Shown: positions 53,969 through 62,730, numbered from the stretch's first letter. The stretch is 64,000 nucleotides of DNA from Flammeovirgaceae bacterium UBA5585 (GCA_002425185.1 DILT01000019.1:310304-374303), one strand, 5' to 3'. A program made the numbers and translations. Notes: generated by a model from the letters alone, not told the origin.

Positions 53969-54457
53969 TTAGCCTGCTTTGGGTTGTATCATGGTTTGCT
54001 GTCTGCGGAATACCCATGGAGGCGTTGGTGATTCGGCCTTCCATAGGCCTGTACCTTGCTCGCGGGCCTTTTGTTCAAGTTTTTTGAATTCTTCCGTAGC
54101 CTCTTTCTCCACTACCCATGCAAAACCGTTGGAGAGGAGTGCTTTCCGAAGGTCGGTTCCCTTATTGATGTAAACAACACCAACATAATTTCCCCAACGA
54201 TCCTTACCCTGCAATTGAACCTGGATGGCCTTATCGTTAATAAACTTCTCCAAAAATTCCTTTGCCGCCTCACCGAATTCCTGTTCCAACTCCGGGCTAT
54301 CAATACCGGCTAAAACAACTTTGTATGTTTCGTTATCTTCTGAAACAATTTCAAGGGTGTTACCATCTACAACTGAAACAACTTTGCCCTTAACGGTATT
54401 GGCTACTGCATTCCAGCCTATTAGAAGCATCATAACAATTGCGCCAAAGATTTTCAT
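53969..54457 (-). CDS. Secreted thermonuclease (staphylococcal-nuclease fold)
   Basis: A 162-residue exported nuclease. The signal peptide ends near IVMMLLIGWNAVA. The SNase domain has VVSVVDGNTLEI, the arginine-poor VVLAGIDSPELEQEFG, GKDRWGNYVGVVYI and the end segment EQKAREQGTGLWKA. Classical SNases have Arg at the start of the VRLxGID strand; here it is VVLAGID, so one catalytic arginine may be missing. The ATG at 54457 is preceded by AGGAGG (54462-54467), an unusually good ribosome-binding site for this phylum, which decides the start over the GTG at 54493. Confidence 0.82.
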   Translation of the reverse strand: MKIFGAIVMMLLIGWNAVANTVKGKVVSVVDGNTLEIVSEDNETYKVVLAGIDSPELEQEFGEAAKEFLEKFINDKAIQVQLQGKDRWGNYVGVVYINKGTDLRKALLSNGFAWVVEKEATEEFKKLEQKAREQGTGLWKAESPTPPWVFRRQQTMIQPKAG

Positions 54458-54461
54458 ATTC

Positions 54462-54467
54462 CCTCCT
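54462..54467 (-). promoter_or_regulatory. Shine-Dalgarno sequence of the nuclease gene
   Basis: On the minus strand these bases read AGGAGG, 4 bases before the ATG at 54457 with a G-rich extension. Strong Shine-Dalgarno sites are rare in Bacteroidota, so this one is notable and fixes the start codon. Confidence 0.55.
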
Positions 54468-54688
54468 CTTTTAAAATCACTTGCAAAGTACACGTGGGGA
54501 ATTCACGCTGCGGTGAAGTGTTGTTCATCAACAGGCGCGTGTAAGATTTTTATCAAAAAGGATGACTGCAAGAATGATTCCAAAACAGAGAAAAAGGCAA
54601 TACCCTGATGTAACCGTCTTTATGGATCATTTCATTCCAAAAAAGAGAATAGAATTCCAACTTAGGTGTTAAGCCGGAGCGTTATGGG

Positions 54689-57600
54689 CTATTTCTTTTT
54701 ACAATATTGGTCAACCTGAAAACGCGCTTTCGCATCACCAAACTCAACCGCTTTACGCCAATCGAAGCAGGCTTTGTCGGTTTCCTTTAGCTGATAGTAA
54801 AAGTTACCGCGCAGCTTGTAGTACGAGGCGTTTTTAGGTTCAACGCGAATAGCATCATCCAGATCGGAAATGCCGGCACCAATATCATCCATTTCAGCTT
54901 TGCAGTTGGCGCGGTTGTAGTAAGCCAGGCCATCCTCAGGATTGATGGAAAGCACACGGTTATAGTCGAGTACGGCACCCTCAAAGTCTTTCAGGTCCTC
55001 TTTAATCATGGCACGATTGAAATAGGCGTTGGTGTTATTCTTATCGATGGCAATAACGTTGCTCAGTTCGGCAATAGCTGCCTTTCCATCGCCCATACCC
55101 AGATAAGCTTTTGCCTTATCCAGCAACAACTGAATAGAGTTATCTCCGGCTTTTTGAGCAGCGTCAAAATCTTTAATAGCTGCTGCATAATCTTCCTTTT
55201 CCAACAAAACGCGGCCCCTCTTGTAGTAAACCTCTTTATCGTTGTACCCGGCCGCAATAAGTTTATCAAAATACTCCAGCGCCACTATATAGTTCTTAGC
55301 GTTAAAGTACGAGTCGGCCAAAAGTTTGTATAAATCAGGATCGGGTTTCTCCATCAGTTTTTCAGCCGCCCGTAAATCTTTCGATGCCTCTGCAAACTTA
55401 TTCATCTTAAAATAAGCCAGTCCCCTGTTTTGATATGCCTTTGTAAACTCTTTGTTGATAACCAGGGCAGCCGAAAAATCGCTGATGGCTTCCGTATAAC
55501 TTTCCTGTTCAAGAAAAGCTTTGCCTCTATTATTGAACAATATCGGATCCTTCATGCCTAGCCCAATGGCTTGTGTGTAATCCTGTATCGCTCCACTCCA
55601 GTTAGCTGAACGGAACTGTGCATCACCGCGGTGAAAGTAAGCTAGGGCCAGTTTCGGATCTTTTGCAATGGCAGTTGAAAAGTCTTCAATGGCTCCATTA
55701 AAATTTTTTGCTTCGTATTTGCAGTAGCCACGCATGTCAAAGAGTACAGCATCTGATTCGCCTTGCTGAATAGCTTTTTCCAGGTCAGGTAAGGCTCCGG
55801 TAAAATCATTAGACAAAAATTTTGCTTTGCCTCGTTTGGCGTAAACATCTGCAGTTTTTTCTCCGCCATCAATTGCTATGGTCAGATCGGTTACTGCCTT
55901 TTCGTATGCCTTCATTTCCAGAAATGAACTACCCCGGGCGCTTAAGACTTTGATATCCTTATTTCCACCGTCAATGGCTTTAGTTAAATCATTAACCGAG
56001 CCCGGATAATCTTTCATATTAAACCGGGATAACCCCAGTAAGGCATAATCATCAGCATCCGCCTGGTTACGGGCAACTACCACGGCAATGTCTGTTATAA
56101 CACCGGTATACTCGCTTAACTGATACCTGGCCTTTGCCCTGTTTTTGTAAGCCAGTATGTAATCCTGTTTAATACTGAGTGCACGCGTAAAATCTTCAAT
56201 GGCTTCCTTTGCCTCTCCTTTATTCAGTTTGGCTTTACCACGATTATTAAAAATCACCTCATCGCCAGCGCCAAGTGTCACCGCCTTATCATAGGATTCA
56301 ATAGCACCATCAAAATTATTTTGTTTAAACCTGGCGTTACCCAGTTGGTAGTAAACGTCCTTGTTTTTACTTCCCATGGCAGCAGCTTTATCCAGGGCCG
56401 GAACAGCTTCTTTATCTTTTTGAAGATTCAAATAAGAAATACCCAGTGCTTCGTAGGTAGCCAAATCAGCATTGCCTTTCTTAACTACATTTTCAAGATC
56501 AACCACGGCTGCCGCATAATCTTTTTGCTGAAAGGAGGACTTGCCTCTTTTTTCATAAATACCAGCTTCCTTCTCACCACCCACTTCTGCTGCCGTTAGT
56601 GCTTCAAAGGCTCCCTTGAAATCATTATTGTCAAAGCGCAAGTAGCCGGTAAACAACAATACTTTTGAATCTTTTATACCACCTTTTATAGCCGCCTCCA
56701 GATTAATGCGTGCAGCATCTTTCATACCCAAGTTATACTTGGCAATGCCCAGTCTGCGCTGCAGTTCGGGTGAATCACCTTCTGTTGTTTTTGTCTTCTC
56801 TAAATCCTCGACTGCTCCGGTATAATCCTGTACGTCAAAACGGGACATGCCTCGGTTAAACATGGCCTTCGTGTAGGTTGGGTTCAATTGCAACGCACGA
56901 TCAAAATCAGGAAGTGCACCTTTATTATCGCCTGTGCTACTTTTTGCCTTACCCCTGTTATTAAAAACTACCGCATCTTTATCAGAAATTTTTATTGCCT
57001 GATCGTAATGTTTAATGGCTCCGGCAAAGTCATTCTTCATAAACCGGATGTCTCCAAGATTTTTAAATACTTCAAACTCGTTAGCTCCCAATGAAACCGC
57101 TTTCTCATAATCTTTCGCAGCATTATCATAATCTTTTTGAACATACAGGCTGTGCCCTCGTGTTATGAATATCTCTTTGGAATTTTCACCAAGTCCAATC
57201 GCACGGCTTAGCGACTCAACAGCACCGGAATAATCTTTTGCCGCATACTGGCAATTTCCCAGTTGGGTAAAAATTTCCTTACTGCTGGCGCCCATGGAGG
57301 TAGCTGCAGACAACGCTTGCGATGCACCTTTACAATCATCCTGTTTACCAAGACTCAAGCCGAGCATACTGAAAACATCCTTATCCTTTACACCACGCTG
57401 AACTACTTTTGCCAGTGCATCGGCAGCGCCTTTGTAATCCTGGGCTGAATATTTTGCGGTTCCTATCTTTTGAAAAATCTCAACATCCGACCGGCCCGTT
57501 GAGATAACCCTTTCGAGGTCATCAACAGCACCTTTCCAGTCTTTTAGTGCATAGCGCATAGTGCCACGAAACTCAAATAATTCTGCCGTGGCAATTCCGG

Positions 57601-57862
57601 CTTTTGAGGCCTGATCAAAATCGGTTTTTGCTTTCTCGTAATCCCTCAACTGAACATAGGCAACTCCTCGCTTGAGGTATGCTTCTGGGTTTGTAAACCC
57701 GGCATTGATGAGTTGTGATAATTGCCCGGAGGCATCACGGTAAGCACCATCGTTCAATTTGGCCAGCGCGGCAGCATACTGCACCTGAAAAAGTGAATCT
57801 GATTTCTGAGCGTATGCATACCCGAACACTAAACAACAGCATGCAAAAACAAGACTTCTCAT
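54689..57862 (-). CDS. Giant tetratricopeptide-repeat protein, exported
   Basis: About 1057 residues with a signal peptide (LVFACCCLVFGYAYAQ), then almost nothing but TPR units of 34 residues, roughly 30 copies (for example YEKAVSLGANEFEVFKNLGD, IEDFTRALSIKQDYILAYKN). Many copies share the pattern GA-DFD-A...AY-NRG, pointing to growth by internal duplication. TPR solenoids are protein-binding scaffolds. It ends with a short cysteine-containing unit (DKACFDWRKAVEFGDA, VDQYCKKK), as in Sel1-like TPR tails. The ATG at 57877 is an alternative start. The partner is unknown. Confidence 0.88.
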   Translation of the reverse strand: MRSLVFACCCLVFGYAYAQKSDSLFQVQYAAALAKLNDGAYRDASGQLSQLINAGFTNPEAYLKRGVAYVQLRDYEKAKTDFDQASKAGIATAELFEFRGTMRYALKDWKGAVDDLERVISTGRSDVEIFQKIGTAKYSAQDYKGAADALAKVVQRGVKDKDVFSMLGLSLGKQDDCKGASQALSAATSMGASSKEIFTQLGNCQYAAKDYSGAVESLSRAIGLGENSKEIFITRGHSLYVQKDYDNAAKDYEKAVSLGANEFEVFKNLGDIRFMKNDFAGAIKHYDQAIKISDKDAVVFNNRGKAKSSTGDNKGALPDFDRALQLNPTYTKAMFNRGMSRFDVQDYTGAVEDLEKTKTTEGDSPELQRRLGIAKYNLGMKDAARINLEAAIKGGIKDSKVLLFTGYLRFDNNDFKGAFEALTAAEVGGEKEAGIYEKRGKSSFQQKDYAAAVVDLENVVKKGNADLATYEALGISYLNLQKDKEAVPALDKAAAMGSKNKDVYYQLGNARFKQNNFDGAIESYDKAVTLGAGDEVIFNNRGKAKLNKGEAKEAIEDFTRALSIKQDYILAYKNRAKARYQLSEYTGVITDIAVVVARNQADADDYALLGLSRFNMKDYPGSVNDLTKAIDGGNKDIKVLSARGSSFLEMKAYEKAVTDLTIAIDGGEKTADVYAKRGKAKFLSNDFTGALPDLEKAIQQGESDAVLFDMRGYCKYEAKNFNGAIEDFSTAIAKDPKLALAYFHRGDAQFRSANWSGAIQDYTQAIGLGMKDPILFNNRGKAFLEQESYTEAISDFSAALVINKEFTKAYQNRGLAYFKMNKFAEASKDLRAAEKLMEKPDPDLYKLLADSYFNAKNYIVALEYFDKLIAAGYNDKEVYYKRGRVLLEKEDYAAAIKDFDAAQKAGDNSIQLLLDKAKAYLGMGDGKAAIAELSNVIAIDKNNTNAYFNRAMIKEDLKDFEGAVLDYNRVLSINPEDGLAYYNRANCKAEMDDIGAGISDLDDAIRVEPKNASYYKLRGNFYYQLKETDKACFDWRKAVEFGDAKARFQVDQYCKKK

Positions 57863-57955
57863 AGTGTGAATGTTCATGAGAACAAAAGTATTAAATCAAT
57901 GAAGGGGAAATAGTTAAAAAAGGGCAAAAAACTAACTTAAAGGAAAAGAGCAGGA

Positions 57956-58075
57956 TTAATCGATGAAAAGAGAAATGACCAAATACACAGCAATGAGCAA
58001 CAGGATACCCATTACCATGTAGCCAAACACGCGAGCACGCGAAAAGTACGAATGAAGAGGCAATTGCTTTTTCAT
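57956..58075 (-). CDS. 39-residue single-pass membrane protein, copy 1
   Basis: A short open frame of 39 codons plus stop. It starts MKKQLPLHSYFSRARVFGYM and then has one hydrophobic helix (VMGILLLIAVYLVISLF) ending in ID. It is closely similar in length and layout to the frame just upstream (58087-58206): both read MKK, two residues, Pro, three residues, YF, one residue, RA, two residues, F, one residue, Y, then a membrane helix. The two genes are 11 bases apart. The shared pattern makes chance unlikely. The function is unknown. Confidence 0.7.
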   Translation of the reverse strand: MKKQLPLHSYFSRARVFGYMVMGILLLIAVYLVISLFID

Positions 58076-58086
58076 GATTTTAGAGC

Positions 58087-58206
58087 CTAACGGCTAATGC
58101 TGGTGAAAACCCAAAACAGAAAATAAGTAACCGCAGAAATGGCCATTAGGTAAGCAAACGCCTTTGCCCTGAAGAAATAAAAACCAATCGGAACAACCTT
58201 TTTCAT
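58087..58206 (-). CDS. 39-residue single-pass membrane protein, copy 2
   Basis: A short frame of 39 codons plus stop, starting MKKVVPIGFYFFRAKAFAYL, followed by a hydrophobic segment (MAISAVTYFLFWVF) and TSISR. It is the upstream paralogue of the frame at 57956-58075 and probably the first gene of the pair. The 50 bases before it are very AT-rich. The lpdA gene ends 184 bases upstream with a terminator, so the pair has its own promoter. No family is recognised. Confidence 0.7.
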   Translation of the reverse strand: MKKVVPIGFYFFRAKAFAYLMAISAVTYFLFWVFTSISR

Positions 58207-58333
58207 AGATTATAACACCTAATATATTAAAGTATAACTTTAAATACAAGTAATTGTTCTGCCAACACACAAATTGATCGGCCAATTGCCTTAAAGACGC
58301 CAAAAAACGTAATTAGGCTACTTGATTAAACAT

Positions 58334-58363
58334 AAAAAAGGGTGCCGTAAAAGTACAGCACCC
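58334..58363 (-). terminator. lpdA terminator
   Basis: GGGTGC (58340-58345) pairs with GCACCC (58358-58363), with an inner GTA/TAC pairing, and on the minus strand six T's follow the stem. It lies 27 bases after the lpdA stop. Confidence 0.75.
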
Positions 58364-58389
58364 CTTAACCTTAAGGCGTATAATCTTTC

Positions 58390-59781
58390 TTACAGGTGAA
58401 TTACTTCACCGTATGCTGCGGCCGCAGCCTCCATTACCGCTTCGCTCATGGTAGGGTGTGGGTGAACCGATTTAATAATTTCATGGCCGGTTGTTTCCAG
58501 CTTTCGGGCAACCACAACCTCGGCAATCATTTCGGTTACATTGGCGCCAATGAAATGTGCTCCCAACCATTCACCGTATTTCGCATCAAAAATTACTTTC
58601 ACAAAACCATCGGGAGCACCGGCAGCTTTTGCTTTGCCTGAAGCCGTAAACGGAAACTTGCCTACTTTAATTTCATAGCCTGCTTTCTTTGCAGCTTCTT
58701 CCGTGTACCCAACCGAGGCAATTTCCGGTGAGCAATACGTACAACCGGGCAGGTTACCGTAGTTCAATGGCTCTGGATTATGTCCCGCAATTTTTTCAAC
58801 ACAGATGATTCCTTCAGCGGAGGCAACGTGCGCCAATGCAGGGCCTTTAACAACATCGCCAATGGCATACACACCGTTTACGTTGGTTTTATAAAAATCG
58901 TCAGTCAGTATTTTGCCCTTATCGGTTTTAACACCCACATCCTCCAGGCCAATACCTTCCAGGTTTGTACTAACACCAACCGCAGATAGAACTACATCGG
59001 CTTCAATCTTAATTTCACCGGAAGGAGTTTTTACTGTAGCCACACAACCCTTTCCTTTTGTATCAACAGCTGTTACTTCTGAACTGGTGTGAATCGTCAT
59101 GCCAGCCTTCTTGAAAGATTTCTCCAGTGCTTTTGAAATTTCTTCATCTTCCACCGGAACAATACGCGGCATGAATTCAACGATAGTAACTTCTGTTCCG
59201 ATTGAATTATAGAAATAGGCAAACTCAACACCAATTGCGCCAGAACCTACTACCAACATCTTTTTAGGCTGGCTTTCCAAGACCATCGCTTCACGATAAC
59301 CAAGTATTTTTTTGCCATCAATTTTCAACGCTGGCAACTCACGTGAACGACCACCGGTGGCTACGATAATATGCTTTGCTTCATAATCTGCCTTCTTACC
59401 ATCAGCCGCAGTTACCTCTACTTTACCACCCTTCTTCAATTTGCCGTGACCAGCAATATGGTCGATTTTATTTTTCTTGAATAAAAACTGGATACCCTTA
59501 CTCATTCCGGCAGCAACATCACGGCTTCTTTTTACCATGCCTGGCAAATCAGCCTTTGCATCTTTCACCTCAATGCCATAGTCCTTAGCATGTTTGATGT
59601 ACTCAAAAACATTGGCGCTCTTCAGTAAGGCCTTGGTTGGGATACATCCCCAATTGAGGCACACACCACCGAGCTCGGCTTTCTCAACAACACCCACCTT
59701 CATACCCAATTGAGAGGCGCGGATCGCTGCCACATAACCACCCGGACCAGAACCAATAACAATGAGATCGTATTTAGACAT
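58390..59781 (-). CDS. lpdA: Dihydrolipoyl dehydrogenase (E3)
   Basis: A 463-residue FAD flavoprotein that reoxidises dihydrolipoamide in pyruvate and 2-oxoglutarate dehydrogenase complexes and in glycine cleavage. The FAD motif is IGSGPGGYVAAIRASQLG (residues 8-25), the redox disulfide is GGVCLNWGCIPTK, the NAD motif is VVGSGAIGVEFAYF and the catalytic base is in HPHPTMSEAVMEA at the end. No E1 or E2 gene is next to it. It ends in a terminator, and is divergent from fabG. Confidence 0.95.
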   Translation of the reverse strand: MSKYDLIVIGSGPGGYVAAIRASQLGMKVGVVEKAELGGVCLNWGCIPTKALLKSANVFEYIKHAKDYGIEVKDAKADLPGMVKRSRDVAAGMSKGIQFLFKKNKIDHIAGHGKLKKGGKVEVTAADGKKADYEAKHIIVATGGRSRELPALKIDGKKILGYREAMVLESQPKKMLVVGSGAIGVEFAYFYNSIGTEVTIVEFMPRIVPVEDEEISKALEKSFKKAGMTIHTSSEVTAVDTKGKGCVATVKTPSGEIKIEADVVLSAVGVSTNLEGIGLEDVGVKTDKGKILTDDFYKTNVNGVYAIGDVVKGPALAHVASAEGIICVEKIAGHNPEPLNYGNLPGCTYCSPEIASVGYTEEAAKKAGYEIKVGKFPFTASGKAKAAGAPDGFVKVIFDAKYGEWLGAHFIGANVTEMIAEVVVARKLETTGHEIIKSVHPHPTMSEAVMEAAAAAYGEVIHL

Positions 59782-59904
59782 ATTCGAATCAGGTTAATAT
59801 TTAAGTGGCCAAAGATAAGACCAGTCGTGGCTCTTTCAAATAAAAAGGGTTTTGCGGAGACTCATAAGACTATATAAAAATCCATGAATTTTGACGGAAT
59901 TGGC

Positions 59905-59912
59905 TAATTTTG
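59905..59912 (+). promoter_or_regulatory. -7 promoter element of fabG
   Basis: TAATTTTG, a full match to TAnnTTTG, 20 bases before the chosen fabG ATG at 59933. The TTG at 59891-59893 is only 11 bases upstream, too close to be the usual -33 box. The site lies inside the longer open frame, which supports the later start codon. Confidence 0.4.
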
Positions 59913-59932
59913 ACCACCAAACCAGATTATCA

Positions 59933-60679
59933 ATGAAATTACTCCAGGGAAAAACAGCACTCGTAACCGGGGCATCAAAAGGAATCGGAAGATCCATTGC
60001 GCTTAAGTTTGCCGAACAGGGCGCCAATGTTGCTTTTACGTATTTGTCAAGTGTTGAACAGGGCCAGGCCCTTGAAGCTGAACTCGCCTCCAAAGGGGTG
60101 AAGGCAAAAGGTTATCGTTCCGATGCCTCTGATTTTGCACAAGCCGACAAACTCATCAATGATATAGTTGCCGACTTCGGTTCGCTTGATGTGTTGGTGA
60201 ACAATGCCGGTATTACCATGGATAACTTGTTGCTTCGATTGACCGAAGAAGCCTGGGATAAAGTCATTAATGTTAACCTGAAGTCGTGCTTCAATACGGT
60301 GAAGGCTGCTACCAAACCGATGATGAAACAAAAGAGTGGCTCCATCATTAACATGACATCGGTTGTGGGATTAAAAGGAAATGCAGGGCAATCAAATTAT
60401 GCCGCTTCGAAAGCCGGTATTTTAGGCTTTACAAAATCCGTAGCGCTTGAATTAGGTTCTCGTGGCATCCGCTCCAACGCTATTGCTCCCGGATTTATTG
60501 AAACTGAAATGACCGGCAAACTGGATGAAAAAACGGTTCAAAGCTGGCGCGATGCTATCCCCTTAAAACGTGGTGGCAAACCTGAAGATGTTGCTGATGC
60601 GTGTGTGTTTCTGGCAAGTGATATGGCTGCCTACATTACCGGCCAGGTATTGCAGGTGGATGGTGGTATGTTAACCTGA
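59933..60679 (+). CDS. fabG: 3-oxoacyl-[acyl-carrier-protein] reductase
   Basis: A 248-residue classical SDR of fatty-acid synthesis, reducing 3-oxoacyl-ACP with NADPH. It has TGASKGIGRSIA (about residues 12-23), NNAGITMDNLLLRL, the catalytic Ser in NMTSVVGLKGNAGQSNYAASK with the Tyr-x-x-x-Lys intact, and the C-terminal GQVLQVDGGM. I chose the ATG at 59933 (MKLLQGKTALVTG); the frame extends upstream to 59891 but lacks family similarity. It contrasts with the SDR at 28248-29033, which has lost the Tyr-Lys pair. A DinB-like gene begins 4 bases after its stop. Confidence 0.93.
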   Translation: MKLLQGKTALVTGASKGIGRSIALKFAEQGANVAFTYLSSVEQGQALEAELASKGVKAKGYRSDASDFAQADKLINDIVADFGSLDVLVNNAGITMDNLLLRLTEEAWDKVINVNLKSCFNTVKAATKPMMKQKSGSIINMTSVVGLKGNAGQSNYAASKAGILGFTKSVALELGSRGIRSNAIAPGFIETEMTGKLDEKTVQSWRDAIPLKRGGKPEDVADACVFLASDMAAYITGQVLQVDGGMLT

Positions 60680-60683
60680 TGGC

Positions 60684-61130
60684 ATGACTGAAGTACAAAA
60701 CCTGGGTAAACTTGTACAACGTGTTTATAATGGCAAAGCATGGCACGGCCCATGTGTTATAGATGTTTTAAAAGACATCGATAACACCATTGCCAGAAAA
60801 AAAATTGGTGACAGCCATAGCATTGTTCAGCTCGTTTTGCACATGGTTTCGTGGCGCACGTTTGTTACCAGGCGGCTGTTGGGCGATACAACTTTCGAGC
60901 TATCCGATGAGGATAATTTCCCTGCTGCTACCGATTGGGCTACCGCGTTGGCAAAACTTGAAGCCAGTCAGGCAGAATTGTTAAAGGCTATTGAAACGAT
61001 TACCTCCGATCAACTACGCGAACAAGTAGCCAGCCGAAAATACGATTTTTATGTGCTGCTGCACGGAATTATCCATCATGACATCTATCACATCGGACAA
61101 ATACTACTCATCAAAAAGTATGTTCACTAA
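60684..61130 (+). CDS. DinB-like four-helix protein
   Basis: A 148-residue DinB-superfamily protein. The metal-binding histidines appear as GDSHSIVQLVLHMVSWR and a final GIIHHDIYHIGQILLI. It starts with AWHGPCVIDVLKDI, typical of the group. It has no assigned reaction; the family includes bacillithiol- and mycothiol-dependent transferases. It follows fabG by 4 bases and is probably transcribed with it. It is not closely similar to the DinB-like protein in the kynurenine operon. Confidence 0.82.
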   Translation: MTEVQNLGKLVQRVYNGKAWHGPCVIDVLKDIDNTIARKKIGDSHSIVQLVLHMVSWRTFVTRRLLGDTTFELSDEDNFPAATDWATALAKLEASQAELLKAIETITSDQLREQVASRKYDFYVLLHGIIHHDIYHIGQILLIKKYVH

Positions 61131-61170
61131 CATTCGTTAGACTGATTTTTAAAAAAAATACCGTCTTGCG

Positions 61171-61202
61171 TTTGCAAGAAATCAAACGAACACCTACGTT
61201 TG
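61171..61202 (+). promoter_or_regulatory. Promoter of the first SAM-riboswitch gene
   Basis: TTTG (61171-61174), 20 bases, then TACGTTTG (61195-61202): a full match to the Bacteroidota housekeeping promoter. The expected start is near 61207, about 40 bases before the riboswitch. The same elements and spacing recur before the second riboswitch. Confidence 0.75.
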
Positions 61203-61244
61203 ATTCATCAAGCAGCAGGTGCTGCATCGTTCTTTATCATTTCA

Positions 61245-61352
61245 CTTATCAAGAAAGGCAGAGGGAAATGGCCCTGTGAAGCCTTGACAACCTGTTCCGA
61301 GTAATCGGGATAAGGTGCCAACTCCAACCTCGGGAAACTGAGGAAAGATAAG
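61245..61352 (+). promoter_or_regulatory. SAM-I riboswitch aptamer (S-box)
   Basis: The sequence follows the SAM-I consensus closely: CTTATCAAGAAAGGCAGAGG at the start, GGCCCTGTGAAGCCTTGACAACC-type P2/J region (61271-61292), AAGGTGCCAACTCC (61314-61327) and closing GATAAG (61347-61352), which pairs with the first CTTATC as stem P1. Binding of S-adenosylmethionine is expected to stabilise P1. The 3' arm of P1 plus following bases (61347-61358) can instead pair with 61399-61410 inside the terminator, so SAM should favour termination. It controls the metB-like gene. Confidence 0.93.
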
Positions 61353-61389
61353 TCAGAGTTTAGCTCCAAAATATTCTTCAAAAAATATC

Positions 61390-61424
61390 AAAAAGCTCTT
61401 CTGATTTATCGGAAGAGCTTTTTT
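61390..61424 (+). terminator. Riboswitch-controlled terminator
   Basis: AAAAAGCTCTTC (61390-61401) pairs with GAAGAGCTTTTT (61412-61423), and the T-run continues. The competing antiterminator uses GATAAGTCAG (61347-61356) with CTGATTTATC (61401-61410), 10 pairs with one G-U, plus a further AGCT/AGCT helix. This is a typical SAM-off expression platform. Confidence 0.88.
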
Positions 61425-61505
61425 TATGCTCACGCATAAGCGCTTTTTCCGATAGCCTTCTGGTACGTGATTTTAAAAATTGTAAAACCAAAAAAATCAT
61501 TTGCT

Positions 61506-62675
61506 ATGGGCACAACAACAAACCTCATTCACTCCGTTCCGGTTGACGAATTAACCGGCTCCATCTCCGTTCCTATCTATCAAACCGCCACCTACGTGCA
61601 GGAAGCACCCGGTGTAAACAAAGGGTTTGATTATGGTCGTTCCAACAATCCAACACGCCTGGCACTGGAAAAAATTATTGCACAACTCGAAGGCGGACAT
61701 TCCGGATTTGCATTTGCCACCGGCCTGGCCGCGATCGATGCCGTTGTAAAACTTCTGTCGACCGGTGATGAAATTGTTGCTGTTGATGATCTGTACGGAG
61801 GAGCTTACAGGCTGTTTACACACGTCTACGAAAAGTTTGGGATCAAAATTCATTATGTCGATACAACGGATGCAGATAACGTGGTGGATTACATCAATAA
61901 GAAAACAAAATTTGTGTGGCTGGAGTCCCCTACTAATCCTACCCTTAAAGTTTCTGACATTAAAAAAATTGCTGCTATTGCCCATGCCAACAATGCGTTG
62001 GTAGTAGTCGACAACACCTTTGCATCACCCATTGCACAACAACCCTTGGCACTGGGTGCCGACATTGTAGTTCACAGCGGAACAAAATACCTGGCCGGAC
62101 ATTCTGATCTGGTTGCCGGATTGGTAGTAGTAAAAGATGAAGCATTAGCCGAAAAAATAAAATTCATTCAAAATGCTTCCGGAGGAATACTTGGCCCGCA
62201 GGATTGCTGGTTAACCATTCGTGGCATTGAAACCATAACCCTGCGTGTGGAGCGTCAGTGTAAAACCGCATTGGCCGTTGCCGAATTTCTGACGCAGTGT
62301 GAAGATGTAGATAAAGTTTATTACCCGGGTTTGGCCCATCATAAAAACCACGAACTGGCTGCCCGTCAGCAAAATGGTTTGTTTGGTGGAGTTGTTTCAT
62401 TTACCCTTAAAGACGACACAGAAGAGGCAGCAACTGCTGTTGTTACCACTACCCGCTACTTCAAATTGGCCGAGAGTTTGGGCGGAGTGAAAAGTCTGAT
62501 CTGTCATCCTTCGCAGATGACGCATAAATCAGTTCCAAGGGAAAAGCGCTTGCAATCGGGCGTTGCCGATTCACTTATCCGACTTTCCTGTGGCATTGAG
62601 GATGCAGAAGATTTGATTGCTGATTTTAAACTAACGTTTGAAAAGCTGAAAATTAAAATCAAACAACCCGTATAA
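61506..62675 (+). CDS. metB: Cystathionine gamma-synthase-type PLP enzyme
   Basis: A 389-residue Cys/Met-metabolism PLP enzyme. Key segments are DYGRSNNPTRLALEK, FATGLAAIDAVVKLLSTGD, DDLYGGAYRLF, and VVHSGTKYLAGHSDLVAG with the PLP lysine, then LICHPSQMTHKSVP. The ATG at 61506 is preferred to the upstream frame from 61467. Family members include cystathionine gamma-synthase, O-succinylhomoserine sulfhydrylase, cystathionine gamma-lyase and methionine gamma-lyase. Control by a SAM riboswitch argues for a biosynthetic role in making homocysteine, so metB-like is the best call; exact chemistry is not decided by the motifs. Confidence 0.82.
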   Translation: MGTTTNLIHSVPVDELTGSISVPIYQTATYVQEAPGVNKGFDYGRSNNPTRLALEKIIAQLEGGHSGFAFATGLAAIDAVVKLLSTGDEIVAVDDLYGGAYRLFTHVYEKFGIKIHYVDTTDADNVVDYINKKTKFVWLESPTNPTLKVSDIKKIAAIAHANNALVVVDNTFASPIAQQPLALGADIVVHSGTKYLAGHSDLVAGLVVVKDEALAEKIKFIQNASGGILGPQDCWLTIRGIETITLRVERQCKTALAVAEFLTQCEDVDKVYYPGLAHHKNHELAARQQNGLFGGVVSFTLKDDTEEAATAVVTTTRYFKLAESLGGVKSLICHPSQMTHKSVPREKRLQSGVADSLIRLSCGIEDAEDLIADFKLTFEKLKIKIKQPV

Positions 62676-62730
62676 GATACCCTTGCTAACAAGTGTTCGA
62701 AAGGTTGAACAAAAAAAATTAATTCAAAAC

